A stretch of DNA of 60,718 bases from a bacterium (GCA_014802625.1 JAAVBX010000007.1:52184-112901); one strand, 5' to 3'. Positions 33,439 through 43,678 are shown, numbered from the stretch's first letter. Notes: a model not told the origin generated them from the sequence alone. Numbers and translations are program-made.

Positions 33439-35295
33439 ATGATGAAAAACTTCTATATTATCGCTGCAGCCGCATGCAGTATGCTATCAGCTTCCGCGGC
33501 TGAGTCAAGTTATTCCTTCAATCCCTCCGGGGAAGCCGTAGAATACTATGGCACAGGCAAAAAGGAGAACTATGACATTGCCGTTTGTCTCAACAATCCC
33601 GCGCTCGTTGGCGCGAAAGTGACAGGCATCCGTGTCGAGATTCCCGGTGATCCCGCCCTTTACAGCTCTTCATCTGCCTTCATGACCACGGAGCTGATGA
33701 TTGACCGCGTCGATGGCGTGCGTGTCAACGTAGCCGATATCTGCACTGTCGACGCAACAATCGCCGACGGTTGGCTCACGGCCACATTCGATGAACCCTA
33801 CACCCTCACCGAATCTCCCATCTACGTAGGCTATTCTTTCGAGATCGCCACTCTCGAAAACAGCAACAAACAGCCGGTAGCTGTCGTGTCCGGCACTAAT
33901 CCCGACGGTTTCTGGTTCCATTCAAGCCGCACTGCTCTTAAATGGGCAAACTACGTCGACAAGGAGACCGGAGGACTGCAGAGCGCGATGACCGTCATGC
34001 TTGAGGGAGACTTCTCACCCTCCAGCGCGGCCCTCAGCCTCCCCGAACGCGAGGTCTTTGAGATCGGTAAGGAACCCGTCTTCGCTTTTGACGTTATCAA
34101 CAGCGGCTCGGCTTCCATCAACTCTGTCGAATTGGCATGGAAACTCGATGACAAAGAGGGTACCTCGACCTATAATTTCCGTAAACCCGTAGAGAACGCG
34201 ATCGGTGCCACCGGTAGAGCTTACCTCACTCTTCCCGAGCTGGAGACTGCCGGCAAGTATCCTCTGGATATCACAATCACCAAAGTGAACGGTGCCGACA
34301 ACACCTCGGCTCTCCCTTCAGCCAAATCAAACATCATCTTCACTCCTATCAAACCCGTCAAGCTTCCTCTGGTTGAGGAATACACAGGCATGTGGTGCGG
34401 ATGGTGCACACGCGGCTACGTCGCACTCGAATGGATGAAAGAGGTCAACGGATATGATTTCGTGGCTGCCGCATGGCACAATCAAGATTATATCTCGGTG
34501 ACATCCTCTTATCCCAACGCAGTCAGCGGTTTCCCCTTCGCATACTACAACCGCTCCGTAGGTCTTGATCCGGGCGAGATTCCCACTACCTGGTCCAATT
34601 ATTGCCAAGGCATAGTCGACTACGCCATCACTTGTACGACCGATTTCACCGATGATTCCAAAACCACTCTGAAAGCTACGGCCAAGGTGATGTCGATCGA
34701 TGACCAGACTGCTACTCCGAAGATTGGCTATCTTCTCGTTGCCGACGGTCTGTCAGATCCGACGTTATGGGAGCAATCCAACTATTATGCCGGAAATTCA
34801 GCCGAGGTTATCGCGCAGTCAACCGGTTTCCCCGAAAAATGGGCCGAGTTCCTCGCCACGATCGGCAGCTATGCCAAAGGCCTCGTCTTCAATGATGTCG
34901 TGGTTAATTACGAATACAGCGCCGGTGTTGTAGATTCTCTTCCCGAGGAGATGGAAGCTTTCGAGACATATGAAAATGAGGTGACATTCGACCTCACCTC
35001 ACTCATATCCAACTACACTCAGCAACCTATCAATATCGATCCTGAGAAAGTTCGCGTCATCGCTTTCATCCTTGATTCATCACGCGAGGTCATCAATTGC
35101 TGCTCCTCGGCCTATCCCGGTGAGCCTGCTCCTACTGTAGCGGTGGATTCGATTGATGCAGACACCACTGTCACTGACACTGCATGGTTCGATCTTCAGG
35201 GTCGTCGCATAGCTAATCCCGCCAACGGTCTCTATCTCCGTCTTGACACCCTCTCCAACGGCACTGTACGCGCTTCCAAGGTTGTCATCCGCTGA
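33439..35295 (+). CDS. Secreted protein with a CGWC thioredoxin-like region (Omp28-like) and sorting-like tail
   Basis: A 618-aa product with a signal peptide (NFYIIAAAACSMLSASA). Two or three beta-sandwich-like segments occupy the first half. A thioredoxin-like region starts near residue 308 (LPLVEEYTGMWCGWCTRGYV), with CGWC in the position of the CxxC active site. AAAWHNQDYISVTSSYPNAV and a PFAYYNR segment follow. This order is seen in Omp28-related outer-membrane proteins of Bacteroidetes. The C terminus (WFDLQGRRIANPANGLYLRL ... KVVIR) repeats the tail motif of the gene before it. A thiol role at the cell surface is possible but untested. Confidence 0.82.
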   Translation: MMKNFYIIAAAACSMLSASAAESSYSFNPSGEAVEYYGTGKKENYDIAVCLNNPALVGAKVTGIRVEIPGDPALYSSSSAFMTTELMIDRVDGVRVNVADICTVDATIADGWLTATFDEPYTLTESPIYVGYSFEIATLENSNKQPVAVVSGTNPDGFWFHSSRTALKWANYVDKETGGLQSAMTVMLEGDFSPSSAALSLPEREVFEIGKEPVFAFDVINSGSASINSVELAWKLDDKEGTSTYNFRKPVENAIGATGRAYLTLPELETAGKYPLDITITKVNGADNTSALPSAKSNIIFTPIKPVKLPLVEEYTGMWCGWCTRGYVALEWMKEVNGYDFVAAAWHNQDYISVTSSYPNAVSGFPFAYYNRSVGLDPGEIPTTWSNYCQGIVDYAITCTTDFTDDSKTTLKATAKVMSIDDQTATPKIGYLLVADGLSDPTLWEQSNYYAGNSAEVIAQSTGFPEKWAEFLATIGSYAKGLVFNDVVVNYEYSAGVVDSLPEEMEAFETYENEVTFDLTSLISNYTQQPINIDPEKVRVIAFILDSSREVINCCSSAYPGEPAPTVAVDSIDADTTVTDTAWFDLQGRRIANPANGLYLRLDTLSNGTVRASKVVIR

Positions 35296-35354
35296 TAATA
35301 ATGTCGGGTAAAGGGTAACATCCCGATTGCCTGATTGAAATATTCTCCTCTTTT

Positions 35355-35390
35355 TAACCCCCGGATTGTCGGTCGACAATCCGGGGGTTA
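35355..35390 (+). terminator. Perfect 16-bp hairpin after the secreted-protein pair
   Basis: TAACCCCCGGATTGTC (35355-35370) and its exact complement (35375-35390) enclose a GGTC loop. No T run follows on the plus strand. The hairpin is strong enough for a terminator or a 3' mRNA-stabilising end. Confidence 0.6.
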
Positions 35391-35486
35391 CTCATACTGC
35401 AACCGTCCGAAAAAAGCCAATCTGAAATCAAAATCAGATCGTTTTTTTCCGACGGTTTACGACTCAATACCGTCCCCACCCAAAAT

Positions 35487-35523
35487 GAAGGAGGCTCCCG
35501 GAATATCCGGAAGCCTCCTTTTC
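35487..35523 (-). terminator. Convergent hairpin, probable nifJ terminator
   Basis: AAGGAGGCT..CCGGA pairs with TCCGG.AGCCTCCTT across a short loop, about 40 bp past the nifJ stop on the minus strand. The plus-strand end also has TTTT, so it could serve both directions. Confidence 0.6.
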
Positions 35524-35562
35524 AAATATGATTATCAATGATTATATCATTTAATCCAAGAA

Positions 35563-38500
35563 TCAGATCTCCTTACGGAGTTTGATTTCCTCGGGAGTAA
35601 GCTCGGGATCCACGCCCCAGTTCTGGGCTGCCAGACGCTTGTAGTTGTTATAACGCCACTTGGCATTATCCTCTGCTGCCTTGAAAAGCTCGGCTGCTGC
35701 ATCGGGATACATCTTCGCTACAGATGCGAAACGTACCTCACCCTTCAGGAAGTCGGCGAACTTATCCCACTGCGGCTCCTTGCTGTCAAGCGAGAAGGGA
35801 TTGTTGCCTTTCGCTTCCTCGGCAGGATTGTAACGCCAGAGCTGCCAGTAACCGCATTCTACCGCAAGACGCTCCTCCTCCTGGCTGTGGCCCATACCGG
35901 CCTTCAGACCATGGTTGATACAGGGAGAGTATGCGATGATGAGTGACGGACCATCGTAAGCCTCCGCCTCGCGGATAGCTTTGAGGGTCTGGGCATTGTC
36001 GGCACCCATCGCAACCTGAGCCACATACACGTAGCCATAGGTCGTGGCAATCAGGCCGAGGTCTTTCTTACGGATACGCTTACCTGCTGCGGCAAACTTC
36101 GCGATAGCGCCGATAGGCGTTGATTTCGAAGACTGACCGCCGGTGTTGGAATATACCTCAGTATCGAGCACGAGGATATTCACATTCTTGCCGGATGCGA
36201 TAACGTGGTCAAGACCGCCGAAGCCTATATCGTAGCTTGCGCCGTCGCCACCGATAATCCACTGGCTGCGCTTTGTCAGATAGTGCTTGAGATTGTAGAC
36301 CTGCTTGCAGATATCGCAGTTGGCTGCATTTTCCTTTGCGAGGGCAGCCCACTTCTCACCTGCTTCGCGGGATTTCTCGGCATCATCGCGAACATCGAGC
36401 CAAGCCTTGGCGGCTGCCTTGATCTCATCATTGCAGGAGTCGCAGTTCTGAGCCTTTTCTGCAAGATCCACCAGACGGTCACGCATCTTCTCATAAGCTA
36501 TGCGCATGCCGAGACCAAACTCACAGAAGTCCTCGAACAGAGAGTTAGCCCATGCCGGACCATGACCCTTGTCGTTGGTGCAGTAAGGAGTCGAGGGTAC
36601 GGAACCGGAGTAGATCGACGAGCAACCTGTAGCGTTGGCGATAATCTCATGGTCGCCGAAGAGCTGGCTGACGAGTTTCAGATAGGGAGTCTCGCCGCAA
36701 CCCGCGCAAGCGCCGGAGAACTCGAACATCGGTGTGGCGAACTGGCTGTTCTTCACATTGAGTTTCGTGTCGACGAGATTCTGCTTCGAAGCGACCTCGG
36801 CGATACAGTAGTCCCAATTCTTCTGCTGGTCAAGCTGTGACTCGATATGCTTCATCTGAAGAGCCTTCACACCCTTCTTGCCCGGGCAGACATCCACGCA
36901 GTTGCCGCAACCGAGGCAATCGAGCACATCCACCTGCTGAACGAAACGCAGACCCTCGAAGCCCTTGCCTATAGCGGGAATCGTATGATCCTCGCCGAAG
37001 GGTGCGTTGGCCATCTCCTCCGCATTGAGAAGGAACGGACGGATTGTGGCGTGGGGGCAGACATATGCACACTTGTTACACTGGATACAGTTCTCGGGCA
37101 TCCACTCAGGCACGAATGCGGCTACACCGCGTTTCTCGTAAGCGGCAGTGCCCTGAGGCCATGTGCCGTCCGCACGGTCGGTGAAGGTGCTGACGGGAAG
37201 CAGATGACCATCCTGAGCGTTGATGGGCTTCACGACATTCGTGATGAAGGCCGGAGCATCGCTGTGGGCGGGAGCCTCATCGGGAAGTTCGGCCCATGCG
37301 GGATCGACATCAAGCTTGTGATATTCTGAACCGCGGTCAACGGCCGCATAGTTCATGTTGACGATGTTCTCACCCTTCTTGCCGTAGCTCTTCACGATGA
37401 ATTTCTTCATCTGCTCCACGGCGAGATCTACAGGAATAACCTCCGTGATACGGAAGAACGCGCTCTGAAGGATTGTATTCGTGCGGTTGCCGAGACCGAT
37501 CTCCTGCGCGATCTTCGACGCGTTCATGTAATAGAGGGTGATATTGTTCTTGGCGAGATGCTTCTTGACACGCACGGGAAGATTCTTGGCGAGTTCCTCA
37601 CCCTCCCACACGGTGTTGAGCAGGAATGTGCCGCCGGGCTGCAGACCGCGGGTCACATCATACATATGGAGATATGCCTGAACGTGGCAAGCCACGAAGT
37701 TAGGCGTGTTGACGAAGTATGTAGAGCGGATAGGCTCGTCGCCGAAGCGGAGGTGAGAGCAAGTGAAGCCGCCCGACTTCTTGGAGTCATACTCGAAGTA
37801 AGCCTGACAATATTTGTCGGTATTCTCACCGATGATCTTCACGGAGTTCTTATTTGCGCCTACCGTGCCGTCGGCACCGAGACCGTAGAACTTCGCGGCG
37901 AAGATGCTCTTGCCGCCAAGGTGCATCTCGGGCAATACGGGAAGCGAGTGGAATGTCACGTCATCGACGATGCCGATAGTGAATCCGTTTTTGGGCTCGG
38001 GAAGTTCGAGGTTCTCATATACGCTCAGGATCTGGGCCGGAGTAGTATCCTTGGAGCTGAGACCATAACGGCCGCCTACGATAAGCGGGGCGTTCTCCAT
38101 GCCGTAGAACACATCCTTTACGTCAAGATAGAGAGGCTCGCCATTTGCGCCGGGCTCCTTCGTGCGATCAAGCACGGCTATGCGCTTCGCTGTCTTGGGG
38201 ACTGCGGCAAGGAAATGCTTGGCGGAGAAAGGACGATAGAGGTGTACGCTCACGAGACCGACCTTCTTACCCTTTTCACGAAGGTAATCGATTGTCTCCT
38301 GGATTGCCTGGGTCACGGAACCCATGGCGATAATCACATGCTCGGCTTCGGGATCTCCGTAATAGTCGAAAAGTCCGTAGTTACGGCCTGTGATCTTGCT
38401 GATTTCCTTGAGGTATTCCTCGACGATGCCGGGGACTGCCTCATAATATTTATTGGATGCCTCACGATGCTGGAAGAAAACATCCGGGTTTTCCGCCATA

Positions 38501-39156
38501 CCGCGGGCCACGGGAGCATCGGGATTCAGGGCGCGGTTGCGGAACTCGGCCAGGGCATCCTGATCGATGAGCGCAGCCAGGGCATCCTGGTCGATTTCCT
38601 CGATTTTCTGGATTTCGTGAGATGTGCGGAAACCGTCGAAGAAGTTGATGAAGGGCACACGGCTCTTGATTGTTGAGAGATGCGCCACGCCGGCGAGATC
38701 CATAACCTCCTGCACGGAACCTTCACAGAGCATGGCGAAACCTGTCTGTCGGGCCGCCATTACATCCTGATGGTCGCCGAAGATCGAAAGGGCGTGGGAA
38801 GCGATTGTGCGCGCCGAAACATGGAAGACGCAGGGAAGCAGCTCGCCCGCGATCTTGTACATATTCGGAATCATCAGCAGCAGACCCTGCGAAGCGGTGT
38901 ATGTGCTTGTCAACGCGCCGGCCTGAAGCGAGCCGTGGACTGCGCCGGCCGCACCGGCCTCACTCTGCATTTCCTGCACAAGGACTGTCTCGCCGAAGAT
39001 GTTTTTTCTGCCTGCCGCGCTCCAGTCGTCGACATATTCGGCCATTGTCGACGAGGGAGTGATGGGATAGATGGCGGCTACCTCACTGAACATATAGCTC
39101 ACATGGGCCGCAGCCTGATTGCCATCACAGGTCAGAAATTTTTTCTCTTTACTCAT
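35563..39156 (-). CDS. nifJ: Pyruvate:ferredoxin (flavodoxin) oxidoreductase
   Basis: Single-chain enzyme that oxidises pyruvate to acetyl-CoA and CO2 and passes electrons to ferredoxin or flavodoxin, central to anaerobic metabolism. The 1197-aa product has the full domain order. The alpha/TPP-PYR part opens with DGNQAAAHVSYMFSEVAAIYPITPSS. The gamma part follows. Two [4Fe-4S] clusters sit in CIQCNKCAYVCPHATIRPF and CLGCGNCVDVCPGKKGV. The TPP-binding end has GACAGCGETPYLKLVSQLFGD and the GGDGASYDIGFGGLDHV segment. The 372-aa opposite frame is a shadow. A minus-strand TAAATTTG (39252-39245) may be its -7 element. Confidence 0.97.
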   Translation of the reverse strand: MSKEKKFLTCDGNQAAAHVSYMFSEVAAIYPITPSSTMAEYVDDWSAAGRKNIFGETVLVQEMQSEAGAAGAVHGSLQAGALTSTYTASQGLLLMIPNMYKIAGELLPCVFHVSARTIASHALSIFGDHQDVMAARQTGFAMLCEGSVQEVMDLAGVAHLSTIKSRVPFINFFDGFRTSHEIQKIEEIDQDALAALIDQDALAEFRNRALNPDAPVARGMAENPDVFFQHREASNKYYEAVPGIVEEYLKEISKITGRNYGLFDYYGDPEAEHVIIAMGSVTQAIQETIDYLREKGKKVGLVSVHLYRPFSAKHFLAAVPKTAKRIAVLDRTKEPGANGEPLYLDVKDVFYGMENAPLIVGGRYGLSSKDTTPAQILSVYENLELPEPKNGFTIGIVDDVTFHSLPVLPEMHLGGKSIFAAKFYGLGADGTVGANKNSVKIIGENTDKYCQAYFEYDSKKSGGFTCSHLRFGDEPIRSTYFVNTPNFVACHVQAYLHMYDVTRGLQPGGTFLLNTVWEGEELAKNLPVRVKKHLAKNNITLYYMNASKIAQEIGLGNRTNTILQSAFFRITEVIPVDLAVEQMKKFIVKSYGKKGENIVNMNYAAVDRGSEYHKLDVDPAWAELPDEAPAHSDAPAFITNVVKPINAQDGHLLPVSTFTDRADGTWPQGTAAYEKRGVAAFVPEWMPENCIQCNKCAYVCPHATIRPFLLNAEEMANAPFGEDHTIPAIGKGFEGLRFVQQVDVLDCLGCGNCVDVCPGKKGVKALQMKHIESQLDQQKNWDYCIAEVASKQNLVDTKLNVKNSQFATPMFEFSGACAGCGETPYLKLVSQLFGDHEIIANATGCSSIYSGSVPSTPYCTNDKGHGPAWANSLFEDFCEFGLGMRIAYEKMRDRLVDLAEKAQNCDSCNDEIKAAAKAWLDVRDDAEKSREAGEKWAALAKENAANCDICKQVYNLKHYLTKRSQWIIGGDGASYDIGFGGLDHVIASGKNVNILVLDTEVYSNTGGQSSKSTPIGAIAKFAAAGKRIRKKDLGLIATTYGYVYVAQVAMGADNAQTLKAIREAEAYDGPSLIIAYSPCINHGLKAGMGHSQEEERLAVECGYWQLWRYNPAEEAKGNNPFSLDSKEPQWDKFADFLKGEVRFASVAKMYPDAAAELFKAAEDNAKWRYNNYKRLAAQNWGVDPELTPEEIKLRKEI

Positions 39157-39377
39157 AAGTAGTTAAGATTTTTTACTGTATGGTGGTTATTCTCTGTTTT
39201 TCTTTTTGTTTTCAGACAAGATGTTACATCCCGTCCTAATTTTGCAAATTTACTAATTTTTCGCGTATTTTAGCCCGATTTCCCGACGATTTAGTGCGCC
39301 GGATACCCTCTTTATCGCCTATTTGGATGGAATATAAATAATCCGACCTCATGCGTATTACGTGTCGGAGGAGTCTG

Positions 39378-40718
39378 TCAGATGGAGTCAAGAGGGGTAA
39401 CCTTGCGTTTCTCTCCCTTGATTTTTTTCTGACGCGCGGTCGATATTATCACATCCGCCGCCTCCCGGGCCACAGTGACGAGGCTGTAATGGTCGAACAC
39501 GTTGATACGCCCGACTTCGCTCCCCTCCACGCCGCATTCTTTGGTTATGAATCCGAGGATATCTCCTTTCGACAGTTTCTCCCGTCGACCGGCCGAGATG
39601 TAGAGCACCTCCGTGCCGGCATCGAGACTTCCATTCGCTTCGGAATCGAGGGAGAATGTGGAATCGACATCCATGTATTCCTTCAATTCCTCATCAGGCC
39701 CCATAAGGAGATAGACATCACCCTCGCTTGTGACTCGCGCCGTGCGTCCGTTGCGATGGGTGTAGGTCTCGGGTGTGAGCGGGAGATGGTAATGCACTAC
39801 GTTGCGCACCCCCTGAATATCGAGTCCGCGGGCGGCGAGATCCGTCGCCACGAGTATGGGGCGCGCGCCGGAGTTGAATGCCTCCAACGCTGATTCTCTC
39901 TGTCGCTGGTCGAGGGCTCCGTGATAAAGAGTCGCGGCCACCCCTCTCTTTCGCAGAAATTCATAGACGCGCTCGGCGCTTTCACGATGGTTGACGAATA
40001 TTATGGTCCGCTCCGGCCCCGTCTCGTCAGATATATTGCGAAGAAGTGTGAGTAGTGTCTCAAGTTTATCTTTTCCGTCGCTGCGCACCTCGCGCACCCT
40101 CATTCGTTTCTTGAGCTGACGGTTGCCTTCGAGGAAATTGAGGATTATGGGAGTCTTTATAGGCAGGAAGTCCGGCAACGTGGCCGACTCTGTGGCCGAC
40201 GTGAGTATTATCCTGCTCAGGTTCTTCATGTGTCGCACGATTTTCGACATATCCTCCTCGAATCCGAGTTCGAGTGACTTGTCAAATTCGTCGAGCACGA
40301 GTATACGCGTGGGCAATACATCGATGTTGCGGCGTTTGATATGGTCGAGCAGACGCCCCGGGGTTGCGACAACTATGTCCGGCACGACGGCGAGAGAATT
40401 TATCTCATCCTCCACCTTATGGCCTCCGTAAAGCGCCACTACGCGGTAATCCCCACCGATGTTACGCAATACCCCGGCTATCTGAACCACCAGTTCCCGG
40501 CTCGGGGCTATGATGATGGCCTGCACACGCCCCGTAGGGTCTTTCAGCATCTTAAGCAACGGCACACCGAAGGCCACCGTCTTTCCGCTTCCTGTCGGCG
40601 ACAGCAATATTATATCGCGTTTTTCGGAGCCTGCCTGAAGCATCTTCTCCTGCATGGGGTTGAGAGTCGTTATCCCCTCCCTGGAGGCGAGCAACTCCCT
40701 TATATCTTTCTCTTTCAT
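39378..40718 (-). CDS. DbpA-like RNA helicase with a DEFD box
   Basis: A 446-aa superfamily-2 RNA helicase. Motif I is SPTGSGKTVAFG, motif Ib TPGRLLDH, motif II LDEFDKSLELGF (DEFD in place of DEAD), motif III LTSATES, and motif VI HRNGRTAR. The last 70 residues (EVLYISAGRREKLSKGDILG, VGRINVFDHYSLVTV) match the DbpA C-terminal RNA-binding domain, which in E. coli directs the enzyme to 23S rRNA hairpin 92. This suggests a role in 50S assembly. It lies 66 bp downstream of recG in the same direction. Confidence 0.9.
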   Translation of the reverse strand: MKEKDIRELLASREGITTLNPMQEKMLQAGSEKRDIILLSPTGSGKTVAFGVPLLKMLKDPTGRVQAIIIAPSRELVVQIAGVLRNIGGDYRVVALYGGHKVEDEINSLAVVPDIVVATPGRLLDHIKRRNIDVLPTRILVLDEFDKSLELGFEEDMSKIVRHMKNLSRIILTSATESATLPDFLPIKTPIILNFLEGNRQLKKRMRVREVRSDGKDKLETLLTLLRNISDETGPERTIIFVNHRESAERVYEFLRKRGVAATLYHGALDQRQRESALEAFNSGARPILVATDLAARGLDIQGVRNVVHYHLPLTPETYTHRNGRTARVTSEGDVYLLMGPDEELKEYMDVDSTFSLDSEANGSLDAGTEVLYISAGRREKLSKGDILGFITKECGVEGSEVGRINVFDHYSLVTVAREAADVIISTARQKKIKGEKRKVTPLDSI

Positions 40719-40784
40719 AGTATCCAGTATAATTTTATAACACCCGCTTCCACCTTTTTGCTCATTTCCTCTACTCTTATTTTT

Positions 40785-42929
40785 TCAGGATATGAGCGAC
40801 CAGTCTACCTGATGGTCGAATCGTCGGTGAAGTTCGCCGGCGAGAATGCGAAGTTCTCCCTCAGTCAGAGCAAGCGCCGTCTCTCTGCGCGGGGCATCTT
40901 CCTGCGAGGCTGTGATGACCGGATTACCGGAGAGCACATCCTCGGCTGCCGTGCGCGCGAGCTGCACTATCTGTCCATCCGTCGCGAGATTCGCCATCTT
41001 GAGGTTGAACGCTATGCCACTCTGCTGTGTGCCCTCCATATCGCCGGGACCCCGGAGTTTGAGGTCGGCTTCCGACACGAGGAATCCATCGGTCGTCTCG
41101 GTCATTATCCTGAGTCGCTTGCGGGTGGGGGCCGCCAATTGTTCCTTGCTCATGAGTATACACCAGCTGCGGTCGGCTCCACGCCCCACGCGCCCGCGAA
41201 GCTGATGAAGTTGCGATAGACCGAACCTCTCGGCGTTTTCTATAACCATGACTGTGGCGTTAGGCACGTTTACGCCTACCTCGATTACGGTTGTCGCCAC
41301 CATTATGCGCGTCTCTCCATCCACGAATCGCTGCATCTGGTAGTCTTTCTCGGCCGGTTTCATTTTACCGTGCACGAAACTGACCCCCACTCCGCGGAAT
41401 GTATCTCTCACCCGCTCCAATCCCTGCTCAAGGCTCTTGAGGGCGAGTTTCTCATTCTCCTGTATGAGGGGATAGACGATGTAGATTTGCCGCCCCTCCT
41501 GTATCTGTCGCCATATGTGACGGTCCACCTCCCCACGGTTGGCATCTGAACGCAGCCACGTCTCTATCGGCTTTCTCCCCGGAGGGAGTTCGTCGATTAC
41601 GGATACCTCCAGATCGCCGTACACGGTCATCGCGAGCGTGCGCGGTATCGGAGTGGCGGTCATTACGAGCACATGCGGCGGAATTTTACCTTTGCCCCAC
41701 ATCCTGGCCCGTTGGGCCACACCGAATCGGTGTTGCTCATCGATTACCGCCAGCCCGAGATTCCGGAATTCCACACTCTCTTCCAGAAGAGCGTGGGTGC
41801 CTATTATGATGTCTATCTCTCCGCTCAGCAATCCCTCGTGAATCTCCCGGCGAGCCTTTGCGCGCGTGCTGCCTGTCAGTAATGCCGTTCGCAGCCCGAT
41901 TCGGTCGGCCCATCCCTTCACAGTCTCGTAATGCTGTCCGGCGAGAATCTCTGTCGGCGCCATGAGACATGACTGGAATCCGTTGTCGGCGCTCATGAGC
42001 ATCGACATGAAAGCCACCATTGTCTTTCCGCTGCCGACATCCCCCTGCAGCAGACGGTTCATCTGCCGCCCCGTGCGCATATCGGCGCGAATCTCCTTGA
42101 GAACCCTCTTTTGTGCCCCCGTCAGCTCGAAGGGTATGCACTCGGAGTAATAGCGGTTGAAGTTCTCTCCTATCGTGGAGAAGACATGGCCCTGCAACTG
42201 CTGGTTGCGGCGTCTCGCGTAACGCAATATCTGGAGTTCGAGATAGAACAGTTCCTCGAATTTCATCCTCTCCCTCGCTTTGCGCAACAGTTGGGGATCC
42301 TCCGGAAAATGGATCGCCCGGTAGGTCTCGCGTATGCCCGGGAATCCATATCGGCGAATCAAGGAGTCAGGGAGCGTCTCGGCGATAGTGTTGAATTTGG
42401 GATTCGCCAGAAGATTGCGCACCGCCGTCTGGACCACTCTCTGCGTCACCCCCCGGCGGCGCAGTGTGTCGGTCAGACTATATATTCCTTGCAAGCCTGT
42501 AGGGGGACGTTGCGGATTGTATTCCTCTACCTCCGGATGCACCATCTGCCATCCGTTGTTGTATATGCCGGGCTTCCCGAATATGACGTATTGCGTCATC
42601 GGCTTGTACATCTGGGCAATCCGCTTGATTCCGGCGAACCATACGACCTCCATCATCCTGTGGCCGTCCGTGAATATACCGCGCAGACGCTGCGATTTTC
42701 CCTCCCCCTCTACATGAAAATCCACAAAATGGCCGAGAATCTGCAACATCGGCATCTCCCCGGACAGTTCGGATATCTGATAGAAACGGCTGCGGTCTAC
42801 ATATCTGAAGGGATAGTAATCGAGAAGATCCTTGAATACGGCTATGTCAAGTTCTGACCCGAGCAGCCCGGCCCGTGTCTCTCCTACCCCCTTCAGGAAT
42901 TTTATCGGTGTCTCTTCAAATGTGGTCAT
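40785..42929 (-). CDS. recG: ATP-dependent DNA helicase RecG
   Basis: Branch-migration helicase that regresses stalled forks and processes recombination intermediates. The 714-aa product has the N-terminal wedge/OB domain (FLKGVGETRAGLLGSELD, LQILGHFVDFH), Walker A LLQGDVGSGKTMVAF, Walker B IDEQHRFGVAQR, MTATPIPRTLAMTVYGDLE and the RVGRGADRSWC motif. The end GPGDMEGTQQSG is characteristic of RecG. It is the middle gene of ispD-recG-helicase, 14 bp after ispD. Confidence 0.96.
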   Translation of the reverse strand: MTTFEETPIKFLKGVGETRAGLLGSELDIAVFKDLLDYYPFRYVDRSRFYQISELSGEMPMLQILGHFVDFHVEGEGKSQRLRGIFTDGHRMMEVVWFAGIKRIAQMYKPMTQYVIFGKPGIYNNGWQMVHPEVEEYNPQRPPTGLQGIYSLTDTLRRRGVTQRVVQTAVRNLLANPKFNTIAETLPDSLIRRYGFPGIRETYRAIHFPEDPQLLRKARERMKFEELFYLELQILRYARRRNQQLQGHVFSTIGENFNRYYSECIPFELTGAQKRVLKEIRADMRTGRQMNRLLQGDVGSGKTMVAFMSMLMSADNGFQSCLMAPTEILAGQHYETVKGWADRIGLRTALLTGSTRAKARREIHEGLLSGEIDIIIGTHALLEESVEFRNLGLAVIDEQHRFGVAQRARMWGKGKIPPHVLVMTATPIPRTLAMTVYGDLEVSVIDELPPGRKPIETWLRSDANRGEVDRHIWRQIQEGRQIYIVYPLIQENEKLALKSLEQGLERVRDTFRGVGVSFVHGKMKPAEKDYQMQRFVDGETRIMVATTVIEVGVNVPNATVMVIENAERFGLSQLHQLRGRVGRGADRSWCILMSKEQLAAPTRKRLRIMTETTDGFLVSEADLKLRGPGDMEGTQQSGIAFNLKMANLATDGQIVQLARTAAEDVLSGNPVITASQEDAPRRETALALTEGELRILAGELHRRFDHQVDWSLIS

Positions 42930-42943
42930 CAGGAATGCTCAAT

Positions 42944-43678
42944 TTAACCCTTTCTCTCTCTTTCTCTCAGTATCGCCTCGGCAATGCAAAAATCAAGCGG
43001 ATGTGTCACCTTGATATTGGAGGTGTCTCCCTCGTATAAACCAACTTTTTTTCCTACGGATTCGGCTACGGATGCGTCATCGGTGAAGCCGGCGAGTCGC
43101 GATGCTTCGCGGTATAAGGGGAGCAACAGGGAGAGATGGAATATCTGCGGTGTCTGCACCTCCACATAGCGCGCACGCTCCACACTTATACTCTCTGCCA
43201 TGTCAAGAGGAAGAGCCGGATCGGTGGTCAACTCGCGAAGAGAATTGACCGCTCTTACTGCCGGAATGACTCCATCCCGGTTTTTCTCAAGAGCACAGGC
43301 TCCTCGCCTCACCATTTCGGGAGTGACCAGCGGGCGCGCCCCATCATGTATGAACACTATGGCATCCGAGGCCGCACCGTAGTCGGATTCTATACATCTC
43401 AGACCGTTGGCCACAGATTCCGGACGGGATGATCCACCACGGCAGACCGTATGGGGGAATCGATCAGCCTCCTGAAGATTGACCTGCATTTTCCTCCATT
43501 CCTCTATGAAATCCGGATGCACCACCATCACGATCCTTATCTCCGGAAAGGCATCGAGAAACGCGCGCGCGCTCCACCACACCATCGGTCGCCCCGAAAG
43601 CATCCTGAATTGCTTCGGCACTGAGCCTCCGGCCCGGCGTCCCTCGCCACCGGCCAATATAACTGCGTACTTTTCCAT
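42944..43678 (-). CDS. ispD: 2-C-methyl-D-erythritol 4-phosphate cytidylyltransferase
   Basis: Third enzyme of the MEP isoprenoid pathway; it joins CTP to MEP. The 244-aa product shows VILAGGEGRRAGGSVPKQFRML (CTP loop with Arg and Lys), FIHDGARPLVTPEMV and VQTPQIFHLSLL, and the C-terminal FTDDASVAE and NIKVTHPLDFCIAEAIL. All are the standard IspD motifs. It is first in the ispD-recG operon. Confidence 0.96.
   Translation of the reverse strand: MEKYAVILAGGEGRRAGGSVPKQFRMLSGRPMVWWSARAFLDAFPEIRIVMVVHPDFIEEWRKMQVNLQEADRFPHTVCRGGSSRPESVANGLRCIESDYGAASDAIVFIHDGARPLVTPEMVRRGACALEKNRDGVIPAVRAVNSLRELTTDPALPLDMAESISVERARYVEVQTPQIFHLSLLLPLYREASRLAGFTDDASVAESVGKKVGLYEGDTSNIKVTHPLDFCIAEAILRERERKG

Noticed and set aside
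37558..38676. 372-aa plus-strand frame inside nifJ
   Set aside because: Fully antisense to nifJ, no domain pattern, typical shadow of a long well-expressed gene.
42111..42857. 248-aa plus-strand frame inside recG
   Set aside because: Antisense to recG motifs; no start context or family signature.
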